NCBI GenBank assembly: GCA_021521415.1
Contig: JAIQDT010003026.1
Coordinates: 1-64,000, forward strand
DNA length: 64,000 nt
Source: Bidens hawaiensis
Taxonomy: Eukaryota; Streptophyta; Magnoliopsida; Asterales; Asteraceae
Reading direction: 5' to 3'
Below, piece after piece: positions 43,103 through 54,198 of the stretch; the stretch's first letter is position 1, and every line of letters starts with the position of its first letter. Under the pieces are notes generated by a model that did not search any database, was not told where the DNA came from, and worked only from the letters and a program-made list of their open reading frames with translations. A program made the position numbers and the translations under genes.

Positions 43103-44848
43103 TGATGTGTGAAAATGTATAATATAAATAAAGAACGAATCACAATTAAGCTTTAAATTTATAAAAACGAAAATCCTATAGAAACCACACAAAACCGGCA
43201 AGTGTACCGATCATAAATAGTATAGCATCAAGGAAGTCCGGATGTCGAACTCAATGACACGTGAAAACGTTAATGATTAAGAAAACTCTAACCAAGACTT
43301 ACCAAAATAATATTTATTTAATTTTTATGATTTTATTTAACTACTTAAATTAATTTAACTAAACGAAAACGTTTGACAAAACACTTTTAGAAAACTTTGA
43401 TTTAAATACAATATGTAAAAACGTCTACCTAGGAATGAATCATGTTGACAAAAATAACAAGACAACGGATTGAAAATATTCAAGACACCGGTTATAAAAG
43501 ATGACACAACCAAAACTTGTTTAAGAAATTCAAATTACCTCTCAGTCTCTCTAACAAACTTTAACTTATTTTAATTGATTTTTAAAGAACAAACCGGAAA
43601 AACAATTATTAAAGTATTCAAATATCGACTCTCCTTTCGGTCTCCTCGACACACTATCCTAATGGAGACGAATACTACACAACCAAGGATAGAGGAACAA
43701 TTTAAATTAACCCAAATTAAACCAACTAATTGCACATAAAAACTCAAACTTGACAAGACAAAAACCCGCTCTCGCGCGGTCTTAATTCTAACAAGTAAAA
43801 GCAACGAGACAATATTACTTCTTATCACCTCTCGGTCTCAAAGAAGGTGTATTTTAACTGATTTTAGATGATATATTACCCACTTATCCCTACGGTCGTA
43901 CTTCCCGCAAATAAACCCAAAACACCAAGTAAAGAGCTTAACAAGCAATCAATTAATCAAAACCGATTCAATTAACTAATTCAAGAGGATTATAAGTAAT
44001 AACAAATAAAACACAGCCATCACACACAATGTAATTCATGGTTTAGTTAAACTTTACATCAATAATTTAAGTCTTGAACATTAACAATCCATTAAACAAG
44101 TTAAAACTATGCAACAATCATCTATCCTAGGTAGAACAAGCAAGTTTAGCCTAACATAGATTTTGTACAGCCACAAACAATCAAAGTAAACATCATAAAC
44201 ATCAATATAAACATGATAAAACTCATTCAAGATCCAAACTCAATCAATAACAAGTCAATCTATCAATCAAGTGAAAAACATTGTAAAACAAAAGACCAAA
44301 TCAATCAAAGTTAGGGTTCTTGACAATAACTAAAGTTTATGAGTGATTTACTTAATATATATGGCTGATATTATGAATGATTATTGTCTCTAATAGCTGC
44401 AACAAGACCTCCTTGATGTTCTCCTTCTTCCTCAGCCGTCACAACAGCCCCTGGCCGCCTCTACTTCTTTTTTTTTCTTTGCTGCCGCCGGGTACTTTAG
44501 CTGCGATCGCAGCTGCTGCCCAAGTTAGGGTTTTGAGTTCTTTCTTTTGTATTTCGGGATTAGGGCCTAATGTCATATTTCACTTGTTATTATCATAATA
44601 TAATATAACATAAGGCTTTTAAGATGTGGGCTTGGGTCGGGCCTTGATTAAACTTTGAAACTTTGACACTTAAACCCTCCAAGTTCTCTTTTTCTTGCCT
44701 TTTTTCCACATCTTTCCATAACCTACAGAAAACATTTCAACTTTGTAAAACTTTGCACTTAACCCTCTAAACTTACATAAATTTGATATTAAATCATTAA
44801 AACATTATAAAATTGTAAGGAAATATAAGTGTGTTATTCAACACATCA
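43103..44848 (-). repeat. Athila 5' LTR
   Basis: The LTR is 1746 bp with ends TGATGTGT and ACACATCA, matching the 3' LTR with scattered substitutions. Confidence 0.94.
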
Positions 44849-45060
44849 TCCTGCTTTTGACAAGTTGGCCTAGGATGTGGAGAAATGGAAGGCTGCTCTT
44901 GACGACCTTGGTGGTGAGGATGATGAGGAGATGGTTGAGAACACCGAGGCTGGGACCAGTGGCGTTAAGGAGGCGGTTGAAGCCGGCAAAGGTGAAGGTG
45001 ATGCTGCGGTTGAAGATGCAGCTTAAGTGGGCAAGGAAGGATATTAAAGAAAAGGCCTGG

Positions 45061-45845
45061 GCCCACTTTATTGTTTAGTGTTGATGTTTTTATGAACAAT
45101 TTCTATGGTCTGTAATAAACAATAGTAACTAGGATAAAGGATGATCCTTAAGACATTCTGCGGGGGTGACAAAGGTGGAGGGATCCTCTGTTTGTGGGGA
45201 TGAAGCCTTTGTTGCTCTATTTTTAAATTTCCTTCACTTATGAACCGTTAGTAACTTCTACTTAACCAGGATGGATGGTCCATCTTTCGTATGGTGAAGT
45301 CCGGGTTAAGAATATTGGATAAGTCCTTGGGGCTTATTTTAATTAATATATAAATCTTTTGACTATTTACTTGTTATTTGTTTTCAAAAACTTGTTAGAT
45401 ATAACTTTAGCATTGTTGATAGTTTGACAAATAATTTTGAGTAAAAGATTTTTAGGATAAAAGACCCTTAAGAAAATAACTCAGGATAAGATATCCATAA
45501 ATAATAAATATTAAGAAAAAATATCTTAATTAGTTGATAAAATTTATATAATAAAATTCCCTCAAAGGGCAAATTTTAGGATAAAGTATCCTGAAAATAG
45601 CTAAAGATTTTAGTAATCCAATAATTTTAAGCGAATAGCCTTTCAAACTGAAATATCCAAATTTATTGCAACAAATATCATACATAAGTTAATTAGCAAA
45701 GATCAAACCAGAAGGTCTAAATAGATCTAAATTACCAGAAGTATCGAACTCTTAATGATCCTTAAAGGAATAGCTTTAGGATCCAGGATCCTTAGCTTCT
45801 CGATCTTCAGAAAGAACTTAGGAATTCTGCTGCAAATAATTCATA
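45061..45845 (-). other. Tat 1 spacer between antisense ORF and minisatellite
   Basis: AT-rich with frequent AGGATCCT-like and GGATAAAG words (AGGATAAAGGATGATCC, GGATCCAGGATCCTTAG). No coding frame. Confidence 0.5.
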
Positions 45846-45854
45846 TTATTAACT

Positions 45855-46135
45855 GGGATCAAACCCATTAAACTGGGGACACGCCCAATAAATATTCTGG
45901 GGACAAGCCCGTGCAACTGGGGACAAGCCCGTGTAATCTGGGGACAAGCCCAACAAATTGGGGACAAGCCAAAAAAAAATAAACTGGGGAAAAGCCCAAC
46001 AAACTGGGGACAAGCCCAAAAACAAAATAAACTAGGGACAAGCCCAACAAACTGGGGACAAGCCCAAACTGGGGACTGGCCCAAAGATACGGATGTCAAC
46101 TGGGGACTCGCCCAAACCGGGATTTAGCCCAAACG
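45855..46135. repeat. Minisatellite, CTGGGGACAAGCCC unit
   Basis: About 12 copies of AACTGGGGACAAGCCCAACA and shorter variants, 14-22 bp each, sit between integrase and the antisense ORF. The same array occurs in the two other Tat copies. Minus-strand frames of the CPQFVGLVPSL type are its translation only. Confidence 0.85.
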
Positions 46136-46608
46136 TGAGATAACGTGAAAACGTTATAAACCGGTGGTATGGTACGTCTACCATAAATCGTAGGATCCTC
46201 CATATAGCCGGAGACAACGAAATTGTCAGCCACTAAGCGTGTACTGGTCCCGCTGCCCCGAACTATACGTCGGATAGCGTGCGCAACTGGCGATCATGAG
46301 AAAGGTGAAAACCTTTAAACCGTAGGGGATATGACCATCAGGGGTCATATCCAAACGTGGGCTAGGCCAAGAGAAATAGGATAGTACCTCGAATGCAAAG
46401 GAGAGGTGGCCAACCTCTTGGACATTGAACCTCTTCTTGAAATCTATATTGTTACTTAAAAACTTAGAAAGTATATATTGTTAAGAATATGCTATCCTGA
46501 AATTAATAATAAGAATTTGAAAAGGATAAGCAGTTAGATAAATATTACCAATTTTGGGATCCTTTATCCTTTAAGGATAATATATCCTCTATGGATAATG
46601 GATCCTGA
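46136..46608 (-). other. Tat 1 untranslated segment after integrase
   Basis: Contains AACGTGAAAACGTT and GGTGAAAACC inverted pairs, and CCGGTGGTATGGTACGTC. The same series is seen in Tat 2 (61190-61430, opposite strand) and is deleted in Tat 3. Confidence 0.55.
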
Positions 46609-48140
46609 TCAGAAAAAATATTTCTTGAGGTGGATGGCATTCCATGCTCTTGGTAACCTGTTGCCTTCAATTGTGAGCAAATGATATGCCCCCTTTCCTG
46701 CTTCCGACTCAATTTGATAAGGTCCTTCCCATTTGGGCGCTAGCTTCCCATCAGCCGGATTTGTCGTGTTTTGGAAGGCTTTCCTCAATACTACATCTCC
46801 ATCTTGAAATCTTCTGATTATGATATTTTTGTTGTATGCCCAAGCTACCCTCTGTTGATAGGCTGCCATCCTGATCTTGGCCAGGTCTCTGAGTTCTTCT
46901 ACAATATCCAAGTCTTCAAGAAGAATTTCTTCGTTGGCTTTAGGATCACGGATGCTCGTTCTTGCTGTAGGAACCACCATTTCTGTGAGAATTACTGCTT
47001 CTTATCCAAACACCAATGAGAAGGGTGTTTGACCTGTTGCATTTTTAGGCATAGTCCTGTCTGCCCAAAGAACATAAGGAAGTTCTTCAGCCCATTTTCC
47101 TTTCTTGGATCCTAGCTTCTTCTTTAGATTGTTGATGATGATCTTGTTGCTAGACTCTGCTTGACCATTGGCTTGAGGATGAACCAGAGTGTAAGTAATC
47201 ATTTTGATGCCCCAACTGTCACAAAAGTTAGTGGTTCTATTCCCGATAAACTGGGAACCATTGTCACAAACAATTTCAGCAGGAATACCAAATCTAGTTA
47301 TAATATTTCGTTTAATGAAAGATATTACTTCCCTTTCTCGGATTGTACGAATGCTTCTGCCTCAATCCATTTGGAGAAGTAGTCGGTCATAGCAAGCATA
47401 AAGACCTTTCCACCGGTGCTTTTGGTAGCTTGCCTACAATATCCATAACCCATTTCATGAAAGGCCATGAGGAGGATATAAGATATAGAGGCTCCGCTGG
47501 CTGATGAAGGATATAGAGGCTCCACTGGCCAGAAGTATCCAGTTCTAAGTATTCTGGAAAATAATGCTCTTCCACCTGTGTGATTGCCGCAATTTCCTTC
47601 ATGAAAATCCTTGAGTACTTCCTGGATCTCAGGATCCTCAATGCATCTCAAATATGGACATGCAAGAGATTTTCTATATACCATATCATTTAACAAAATA
47701 TATTGGGATACCTTAAGTTTGAAGGACTTTGGATTTTCTATGGCTGGAATTTCTCCAGTATGAATATAGTTCTTGATAGGATGGATCCATAATCCTTTGT
47801 TGTTTGAGGATAAAGGATCCCAGAGCACGATTTCTTTATCATTCGTTATCTCCCCAACTTCCTGTTCTCCTATTGCTGGCGAGAGAATGTAGATTATTGG
47901 GATATTCAAATCCTCAGGAATCTTCAAAGATGATGCTAAGTTTGCCAAGGCGTCTGCCCCAGCGTTTTCTTCCCTCGGTACTTGTGTAATACTAAATATT
48001 TCGAAGGATTTCGATAACTCCTTCACAACATCTAAATATTTCATTAGTTTCTCACCTTTAACAGCATACTAGCCATTAAAGTTGTTAGTTATCAATAAAG
48101 AATCTACATAAACTTGAAGATACCTGATCCTCATGCTTTT
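46609..48140 (-). pseudogene. pol: Tat 1 integrase, broken
   Basis: Blocks 47325-48044, 47002-47202 and 46609-46980 carry integrase parts: NHTGGRALFSRILRTGYFWP (finger side), AMTDYFSKWIEAEAF, HPQANGQAESSNKIIINNL with the catalytic Glu, and the C-terminal domain (GDVVLRKAFQNTTNPADGK) ending NAIHLKKYFF. The finger region has a deletion and frame change near 47500. A TAA at 47002-47004 after FSLVFG is in frame with the C-terminal block and is shared with Tat 3. Confidence 0.85.
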
Positions 48141-48161
48141 GGCTAATTGCAAACCAGCGAT

Positions 48162-49841
48162 TTAAGCCTCGTACTCTGCTTCATTGTTTGTTGCCTGGAA
48201 CTCACAAGCTATGGACTGGGGTAGTATGTCCCCCTGTGGCGATTTTAGTAGGATCCCTAATCCTGTTCCTATCACGTTGGATGCTCCATCTGTGAAGAGT
48301 ATCCAAGGATCCTTGGTCTTTTCCAGTTGCTGGACTTCCAAGTCAGCTTTTTTTTGTAGATCACTAGTGAAATCAGCCACAAAGTCCGCTAGTGCTTGAG
48401 ACTTGATTGCTGTTCTTGGCTCGTACTAGATATCATATGCACTTAATTTTACAGCCCACTTAGCCATTCTACCTGAAAACTCTGGTTTTCTAAGAACATT
48501 CTTTATAGGATAGTTAGTTCTCAAACTAATAGGATGAGTTTCAAAATAATGTCTCAGTTTAGTAGAGGCCATAATAAGTGCAAGAATCAGCTTTTCTAAA
48601 TGAGAATACCTGGACTCCGCATCTAGAAGACTTTTACTAACACAGTAAATAGGATGTTGTTCACCTTCATGATCCTTTACCAAGACGACACTCACTGCAT
48701 TTCCCGAGACAACAAGATATAGATGCAAGGATTATCCATCCACGGGCTTCATCAGAGCCGGAGCTGAGGATAAGTAATCCTTCAAAGCTGTAAGCGCAGC
48801 TTCATGCTTCACCGTCCACTCAAACTTCTTATTCTTCCTAAGGATGTCATAGAAGTCTTTGCACTTCTCGGAGGATCTCGAGATGAACCTATTGAGGGCG
48901 GCTATCCTTCCTGTGAGCCTTTGGACATCTTTGGCGTTTGCAGGACACTTCAAATTAAGGATGGCTTCGATCTGTTCAGGGCTTGCTTCAATTCCTCGTT
49001 TGGTTACCATATATCCCAGAAATTTTCCGGCCTTATCACCAAAATGGCATTTTGACGGATTCAATTTCATGTTATAATGGTCAAGGATATTGAATGCTTC
49101 CTCGAGGTCTCTAAGGTGATCCTCAGCTTTCTTTGATTTCACCACCATATCATCTATGTAGACCTCCATAGTATTCCCTAACTGATCCTTGAACATCATG
49201 TTGACTAGTCTTTGGTAGGTTGCCCCTGCATTTCTTAGTCCAAACGGCATAGCAGTATAACAGTGTATGCCGGTAGGAGTCATAAATGCTGTATCTTCTT
49301 GATCAGATGGTTCCATCTGAATTTGTTGAAATCCAGAGGAAGTATCCATAAAGGTAAGCATTTCATGTCCTGCCGTTGCATCCACCATGGAGTCTATATG
49401 TGGTAATAGGAAAGGATCCTTGGGGCATGCCTTGTTTAAATCGGTAAAATCGACACACACCCTCCACTTTCCATTCTTTTTTGAAACAACGACCACATTA
49501 GCTAGCCATCAAGGATACTGAACCTCTCTGATCATACCGACCTTAAGAAGTTTTTCAACTTCTTCTTGTATGATCTTGTTCCTCTCAGGAGCGAATTTCC
49601 TTTGCTTCTGATGGACGGGTTTAACAGATAAATCAAGGCCGAGTTTATGAGTGATTATCTCTTTTGATATGCCTGTCATGTCTGAGTGCTTGAAGGCAAA
49701 TGTAGATCTTCTTCGCCCTAAGAAGGATATCATATCCTCCTCAGTCTTACTGGGGATACTGGATCCTAGGAACACCTTTACTTCTGGATCCTCGGGGTCC
49801 AATGATATTTCCTTAAGGTCTTTCTCCCGATCTTCCAGCAC
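48162..49841 (-). pseudogene. pol: Tat 1 RT, degenerate RNase H and archaeal-type RNase H, broken
   Basis: RT blocks 49509-49841 and 48732-49496 show WRVCVDFTDLNKACPKD, MDTSSGFQQIQM, MPFGLRNAGATYQRL and YIDDMVV. Next, 48426-48728 is the original RNase H region but lacks the usual TDAS Asp (LYLVVSGNAVSAVL). Then 48162-48380 has ILFTDGASNVIGTGLGI and ATNNEAEYEA, the second archaeal-type RNase H known in Tat elements, closed by a TAA. Stops or frame changes separate the blocks near 49500, 48730 and 48420. Confidence 0.85.
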
Positions 49842-49865
49842 GTCCCTAGGATGTTGCTGTAGTTG

Positions 49866-50984
49866 CTATGCTATAGTTTGTTTGGTTGTTGGCTTCATTG
49901 ACGATGAATAATAGTTCCTAGCCTCCGCTTGGTCACCCACTATCTTTACAACTCTCCAAGGAGTAGGTAGCTTGATGCATTGGTGATAAGTTGAGGCTAC
50001 AGCCTTCATTCCGTGGAGCCAAGGCCTACCTAAAATAACATTGCAATAGGAAAGGTTATCTATAACACAAAATTTTTGGTATGAATTCAACCCTTCGATA
50101 TAAACTGGGAGGTCAATGTCCCCCAATGTCTTCTTAGTTTCGCCACTGAAGCCGACTAGCACCGAAGTTCTAGGAATGATATCTGAATCTGGGATGTTTA
50201 TCTTCTTGAGGACATCGTGCTGGATAATGTTGACCGAGCTGCCACCGTCCATTAGGATCCTGCTTACATAATGGTTAGAGATAAATAAAGTAATAATCAA
50301 ACCATCGTGATGAGGATCCTGAATGTTCAGCTTGTCTTCCTCATCGAAGAAGATTCTCTTGTCTTTTGTTAATGTGGTTGACACTATTGGACGATCCCCG
50401 TTATCCATCTTGATCTCTTTGGCGAGTCTTTTTGCTGCAGAGAAAGAAGTTCCATATATGTCTGAACCTCCAGAGATGAAATTGACTGCTTGCACATACA
50501 GCTTATCCTGATGAGGATCCTGGATCATTGAATTGAAAAATATTCTCTGATCAGTCACTCGAGTAGTGGGGATGAGCGGTCTTCTCTCATTATCGAACTC
50601 GAATTCTTCCATGGGACTTTCTGCTATGGCACAAGAATCTTTAAATAATTCGTAGTCTCTGGAGACAAAGTTGATCACATGAGCATCCGACGGTGGTGGT
50701 GTTGCTTTCTGTGGAAGATCTTCAGGATCCTGGATCTTGGATTTCTTCATTCCCAAGAGTTCTTTAAAGTGACCCTTTCTCAGGAGGTATCCAATTTCTT
50801 TCCTTAAGCCGATGCACTCGTCTGTCGCGTGGCCAAAATCTTCGTGGAAGGCGCACCACTTAGACTTGACCTTGAAGCCAACAACCTTCTCATTTTTTCG
50901 GGGCCACCTTGCTTTTTCTCCCAGATCCTTCATGGCACAAATCAAGCCATGAGTGTCCACAGAGAAACAATAGTCGGATCTTTT
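49866..50984 (-). pseudogene. gag-pro: Tat 1 gag C-terminus and protease
   Basis: The open frame 49866-50960 has the gag knuckle-like WCAFHEDFGHATDEC (C-X2-H-X4-H-X4-C), GYLLRKGHFKELLG, and a retropepsin-like domain with LMDGGSSVNIIQ and VILGRPWLHGMKA. Compared with Tat 2, about 60 codons before MDTHGLICAM are deleted near 50985, joining to another frame. Confidence 0.8.
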
Positions 50985-52553
50985 TATCTTCTTCTAATCG
51001 GATGTATCTTAATGCCCTGTTTCTGACTTCATCTAATGTCCTGCACGGAGTCATCACTAAATCATCATAAAAGGGGGAGCTCTTTTGAATTCCCATCTTG
51101 AATGCTTCAACAGCAGTAGTCATATCAAGGTATGGGATTTCTAGAGCTTCCTTTCCGAACCTGGTAACGAAATCCCTAAGGGATTCATCACTAGGTTGGA
51201 TAACACGATATAAATCACTGGTTAACCTTTCAAATTTCCGACTACAGGAAAATTGAGTGTTAAACAAATTAACTAAATGAGAGGAAGATGTAACCGAGAA
51301 AGGGGGGAGACTTAGTAGCCATTTTAGTGCAGCTCCCGTTAGTGTGGCTCCAAATCCTTTGCAAAGGCAAGCCTCCTTGAGTCTTTCAGGAACAGGATTA
51401 ATTTCCATCATTTCCCTATATTGGGCAGCACGTTCCTCAGGATCGGTGCTCCTATCATACGTCTTCATGTTGGGAGTTTGGAACCGCTTTGGGATTTCTG
51501 CATCACAGATTGGTGGAGCAAATCTGTATAACTTGTGACTTCCCTCGGGTATCTCAGGAATTGGACGTATCACTCCCAGGACACTGGATATCATATCCTT
51601 TATCTTTTGTAACTCCTTGGCCATGTCCTGGTTGATACCTGAATCTTGCACAGGAACATGGTTAGTATCTAAAGATATAGGATCGTACCAGTTACCTCTC
51701 TGTTGGGTGAAGTTCGGCATCCCGGACAAGCATCTAGGATAAGAGGAGTCAGCAATCAGAGTGGATCCTCCAGAAGCTATGGTCTGCATGGGGATTATGT
51801 CCCCATCATGGACTTCGGAAGATCGTTGATGTTGGGATCCAAAGGATCCTTGATCCTGAAAGAAGGATCCTTGATAAGGAATCCCAGAGGATCCTGGCGG
51901 AAGCATCCCTGATCCCCTTTGGAACATCGAGGAACTCTGCATTGGTTGACCCATTGACCCATGGTTGAAGCTAGATGGTCCTTGCTGGAAATCCGAGTAT
52001 CCTTGGATCTGATGACCCATGGATCCTTATTGAAGGATGGATGATCCTTGCTGAAAGGCTGAGGATCCTTGAGTCTGAGGACCCATGAATCCTTGTTGAA
52101 GAATGGATGATCCTTGCTGAAAGGCTGAGGATCCTTGAGTCTGAGGACCCATGGATCATATGTTGAATGATGGATTATCCTTGCGGAAACTGAGCCAGGG
52201 ATCCTGGACTTGTGAAATCCAGCATCCTAGGCATCAGAGGGGTGAGATCCTCTGTTGGCCTCTTAGATTTCTTGATGTCTTCAATCTCACGTAGGATCCT
52301 TTGGTTGGTCTTTTCTGTTGCTCCATATATGCCTTAACCTGCGAAAACATAGATGAAACATCATTGTTAGTGTTAACCACCGGGGCAGCAGTAGCGGTTT
52401 TGAGCTCTGGAAGACTGGTAGTTGCGTCTTGCTTCCAACAGCAGTAGTTCGTTGTGCTCCCGTGATTGGCAGAGGCATTGGTGGCAAGGTCCTTGATGAG
52501 AGAGAAACCAATGATGGCATGGTTGACGATGCAAAGGTGGATTGAGAGGCCAT
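50985..52553 (-). pseudogene. gag: Tat 1 gag N-terminal part with GGATCC-rich repeats
   Basis: Met 52553 (MASQSTFASSTMPSLVSLSS) matches the gag start of Tat 2. After a frame change, codons rich in GGATCC encode QGSS/GSMGQ repeats at about 51790-52200. The capsid part follows (ALKWLLSLPPFSVTSSSHLV, LRDFVTRFGKEALEIPYLDM). A stop at 52018-52020 precedes the long frame 50890-52020. Confidence 0.8.
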
Positions 52554-52617
52554 TGCAAGTGTTTAGGGTATGAAAAACGAAAATTGATGAGAATAATATG
52601 GATTATAGCACCAATTT

Positions 52618-52637
52618 CCCCACGGTGGGCGCTAAAT
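52618..52637 (-). other. Primer-binding site of Tat 1
   Basis: The minus strand reads AGCGCCCACCGTGGGG next to the LTR end. Tat 2 has TTTGGCACCCACCGTGGGG at 54113-54132. I cannot assign the tRNA with confidence. Confidence 0.6.
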
Positions 52638-53539
52638 TGTTTTGGACAAAAGTCTGCTAAGGATAAAGTATCCAAATCTGTTATGTGAGGTAAGGTGCTA
52701 ACACGATAATGAAAAGTGTATAAGCGTAATATTGGTGAACACAAAGATGTGATTACGAGGGAAAAAGCCCTTAACCAAGATAGTCTTACTTCGGTCAAAA
52801 CTTATCAAGGTAATCTTTGAAGAAATGACTTCGGTCAAGGATTAATAAGCTAATCTTTGGTCGAATCACTTCAATCAATGATCAACAAGGTAACCTTTGG
52901 TCGTTGAGTATATGATTATCGTGATCTCCGGCATAAAAAACCCCCGGACGGTGAAAACTATCACCGTCGATTATATTGATAATAAAAGGTGGTTACAAGT
53001 GTTGTGGAGTATCTGATCGAGATTACAAAGTAAGCTAGCGTGTAGATAGAATGCTTGTTTCTGCTCTTAGTGTGTGTGATTATACATTTTTTTTCTACTC
53101 GATCATAGCTCAATTAAATAAGATAATATCACTAACAATATTCCCTAACTATCCGGAAGTCCTCCACTAGCCGCTCCACGACCTTTGACCACGTGCCAAT
53201 AGCCTTCCATTAGCGAGATAAACGGGAGAACAAGTCTTGTAGCTGTTGTTGATATTGAACATCCATCTCCTCATGAGTTCGTCCACTAACAGCCACGTTG
53301 AATTAGGATCCTGGATCCATGCTCCAGCTAGAGAATGCTCTGTGAGGATAATTGGCACAAGTACGTCTTAAAGTTGCTACACATGTCTAACACATCACCA
53401 TACTAAACGCAATCATTAGTAAACAAGTAATACCAAGGATCGTCGATCCTTTATATCCTGATACATATTTCAAAAATAAACTATCTGTAAGATAGTCAAG
53501 GATAAAGGATCCTCAGTATAAAAATCATGGCCTGACACA
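52638..53539 (-). repeat. Tat 1 5' LTR, outer end truncated
   Basis: It starts at TGTTTTGGACAAAAG (inner end) and contains CTTCGGTCAA/TAATCTTTGGTCG tandem motifs and a CCGGACGGTGAAAACTATCACCGTC hairpin segment shared with the other Tat LTRs. The part 53400-53539 resembles the outer U3 of Tat 3 LTR. The TGTTAGTGCAC outer terminus is absent; at 53540 the sequence switches to the other LTR in inverse orientation. Confidence 0.7.
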
Positions 53540-54112
53540 ACCTATAAACTCGCAATCAAGTCAACAAACCGCGTGGATAATTAAGGAAAGAGTTATATTG
53601 AAGGCAATGGCGGATTTTTAGGGATTATTAGTTAATAGTCTTTATTATTCATAACTCCATTGAGTTATTATCTTTTATGTATAAATAGAGACTATGATCA
53701 GCTAGGAAAACAGACAATCCACTGCGAATACAACAGCAATACACACACACACTTAGAAATCATTGTATTACTGATCATAATCTCCAACCTTGTATCCTCA
53801 TTTTTCATATTAATAAACTTGACGGTGATAGTTTTCACCGTCCGAGGGTTTTTTGTGCCGGGATTATTATAATCACATACTATCCCGACCAAAGATTACA
53901 TTGTTAATCTTTGACTGAAGCAATTCGACCAAAGATTACGTTGCTAGTTTTTGACCGAAGTAAAATTATCATAATAAAGGGTTTTTTCCCTCGTGATCAA
54001 ATCACGTTGTACAGCTTTATTTCGTTCATACAATCACTGTTGATATCATAGCACTATACCTCACAATTACAGATTTGGATACATTATCCTTGAGTGATTT
54101 TTGTCCAAAACA
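53540..54112 (+). repeat. Tat 2 5' LTR, outer end truncated
   Basis: It matches 62069-62639 closely from AACCTATAA onward and ends GTCCAAAACA. The first about 188 bp present in the 3' LTR are missing. It has a TATA box at 53680-53688 and the GACGGTGATAGTTTTCACCGTC hairpin. Confidence 0.85.
53680..53688 (+). promoter_or_regulatory. TATA box of Tat 2 LTR
   Basis: TATAAATAG lies before the repeated ACCAAAGATTA region. It is kept in the 3' LTR (about 62204) and, on the other strand, in the Tat 3 LTR (about 56644), but is not seen in the Tat 1 LTR. Confidence 0.65.
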
Positions 54113-54132
54113 ATTTGGCACCCACCGTGGGG
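54113..54132 (+). other. Primer-binding site of Tat 2
   Basis: ATTTGGCACCCACCGTGGGG lies directly after the LTR. The same type of site, in inverse orientation, serves Tat 1. Confidence 0.65.
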
Positions 54133-54198
54133 CAATTGGTGCTATAATCCAGAAAATACCTAATCAATATTCAACCTTTCATACTCATATCACCGTCA

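Larger units (their letters stand above)
33919..44848 (-). mobile_element. Athila-type Gypsy element, complete ends
   Basis: A 10.9-kb minus-strand element with LTRs 33919-35663 and 43103-44848, each bounded by the 8-bp inverted pair TGATGTGT/ACACATCA. It is flanked by the exact target duplication TCCTG (33914-33918, 44849-44853). The tRNA-Asp-type primer site, Athila gag and DLGAS protease place it in the Athila lineage. The non-coding 1.8 kb between pol and the 3' LTR is where Athila elements may carry an env-like ORF, but none is seen. Confidence 0.95.
32700..45060 (+). pseudogene. Antisense ORF of Tat element (gypsy-type transposon domain), split by Athila
   Basis: Plus-strand coding blocks opposite in direction to the Tat gag-pol. 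Block a, about 32703-33078, has QSFFDSTGISYIQAMPMIWR and LKATLNDSVWRNQFFF, the signature of the plant gypsy-type transposon domain. A TAG breaks it at about 32862. Then follow a GT-AG intron 33079-33157, block b to 33301, intron 33302-33370, block c to about 33576 (basic, Ser/Lys-rich) and block d, a coiled coil at about 33655-33918 (SEKMSGLGKTVVAKDKAM). The Athila element interrupts block d at codon Asp-Pro; the frame resumes at 44849 with a TAG soon after and an acidic end (GGEDDEEMVENTEAG), stop near 45026. A TAA sits just before the second intron donor. The N-terminus is missing. Antisense ORFs downstream of pol are known in Tat-lineage elements; their function is unknown. Confidence 0.7.
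32700..53539 (-). mobile_element. Tat-lineage Gypsy element 1, 3' end missing
   Basis: A minus-strand element holding a 5' LTR (52638 to about 53539, outer end truncated), a primer site, gag, protease, RT, a degenerate RNase H, a second archaeal-type RNase H, integrase, a 3' minisatellite and the antisense ORF. Its 3' LTR should lie left of 32.7 kb but is replaced by Helitron sequence. The additional RNase H and the antisense ORF are Tat features. Recurrent GGATCC/AGGATCCT words link the antisense-ORF introns, spacer and gag. Confidence 0.8.

Noticed and set aside
45855..46135. CRISPR-like array of short repeats
   Set aside because: Plant DNA; the units are contiguous variants without unique spacers and lie in a retrotransposon untranslated region.
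45818..46217. Minus-strand frames giving repeated CPQFVGLVPSL peptides
   Set aside because: They are the translation of the CTGGGGACAAGCCC minisatellite; the same peptides appear at the two other arrays.
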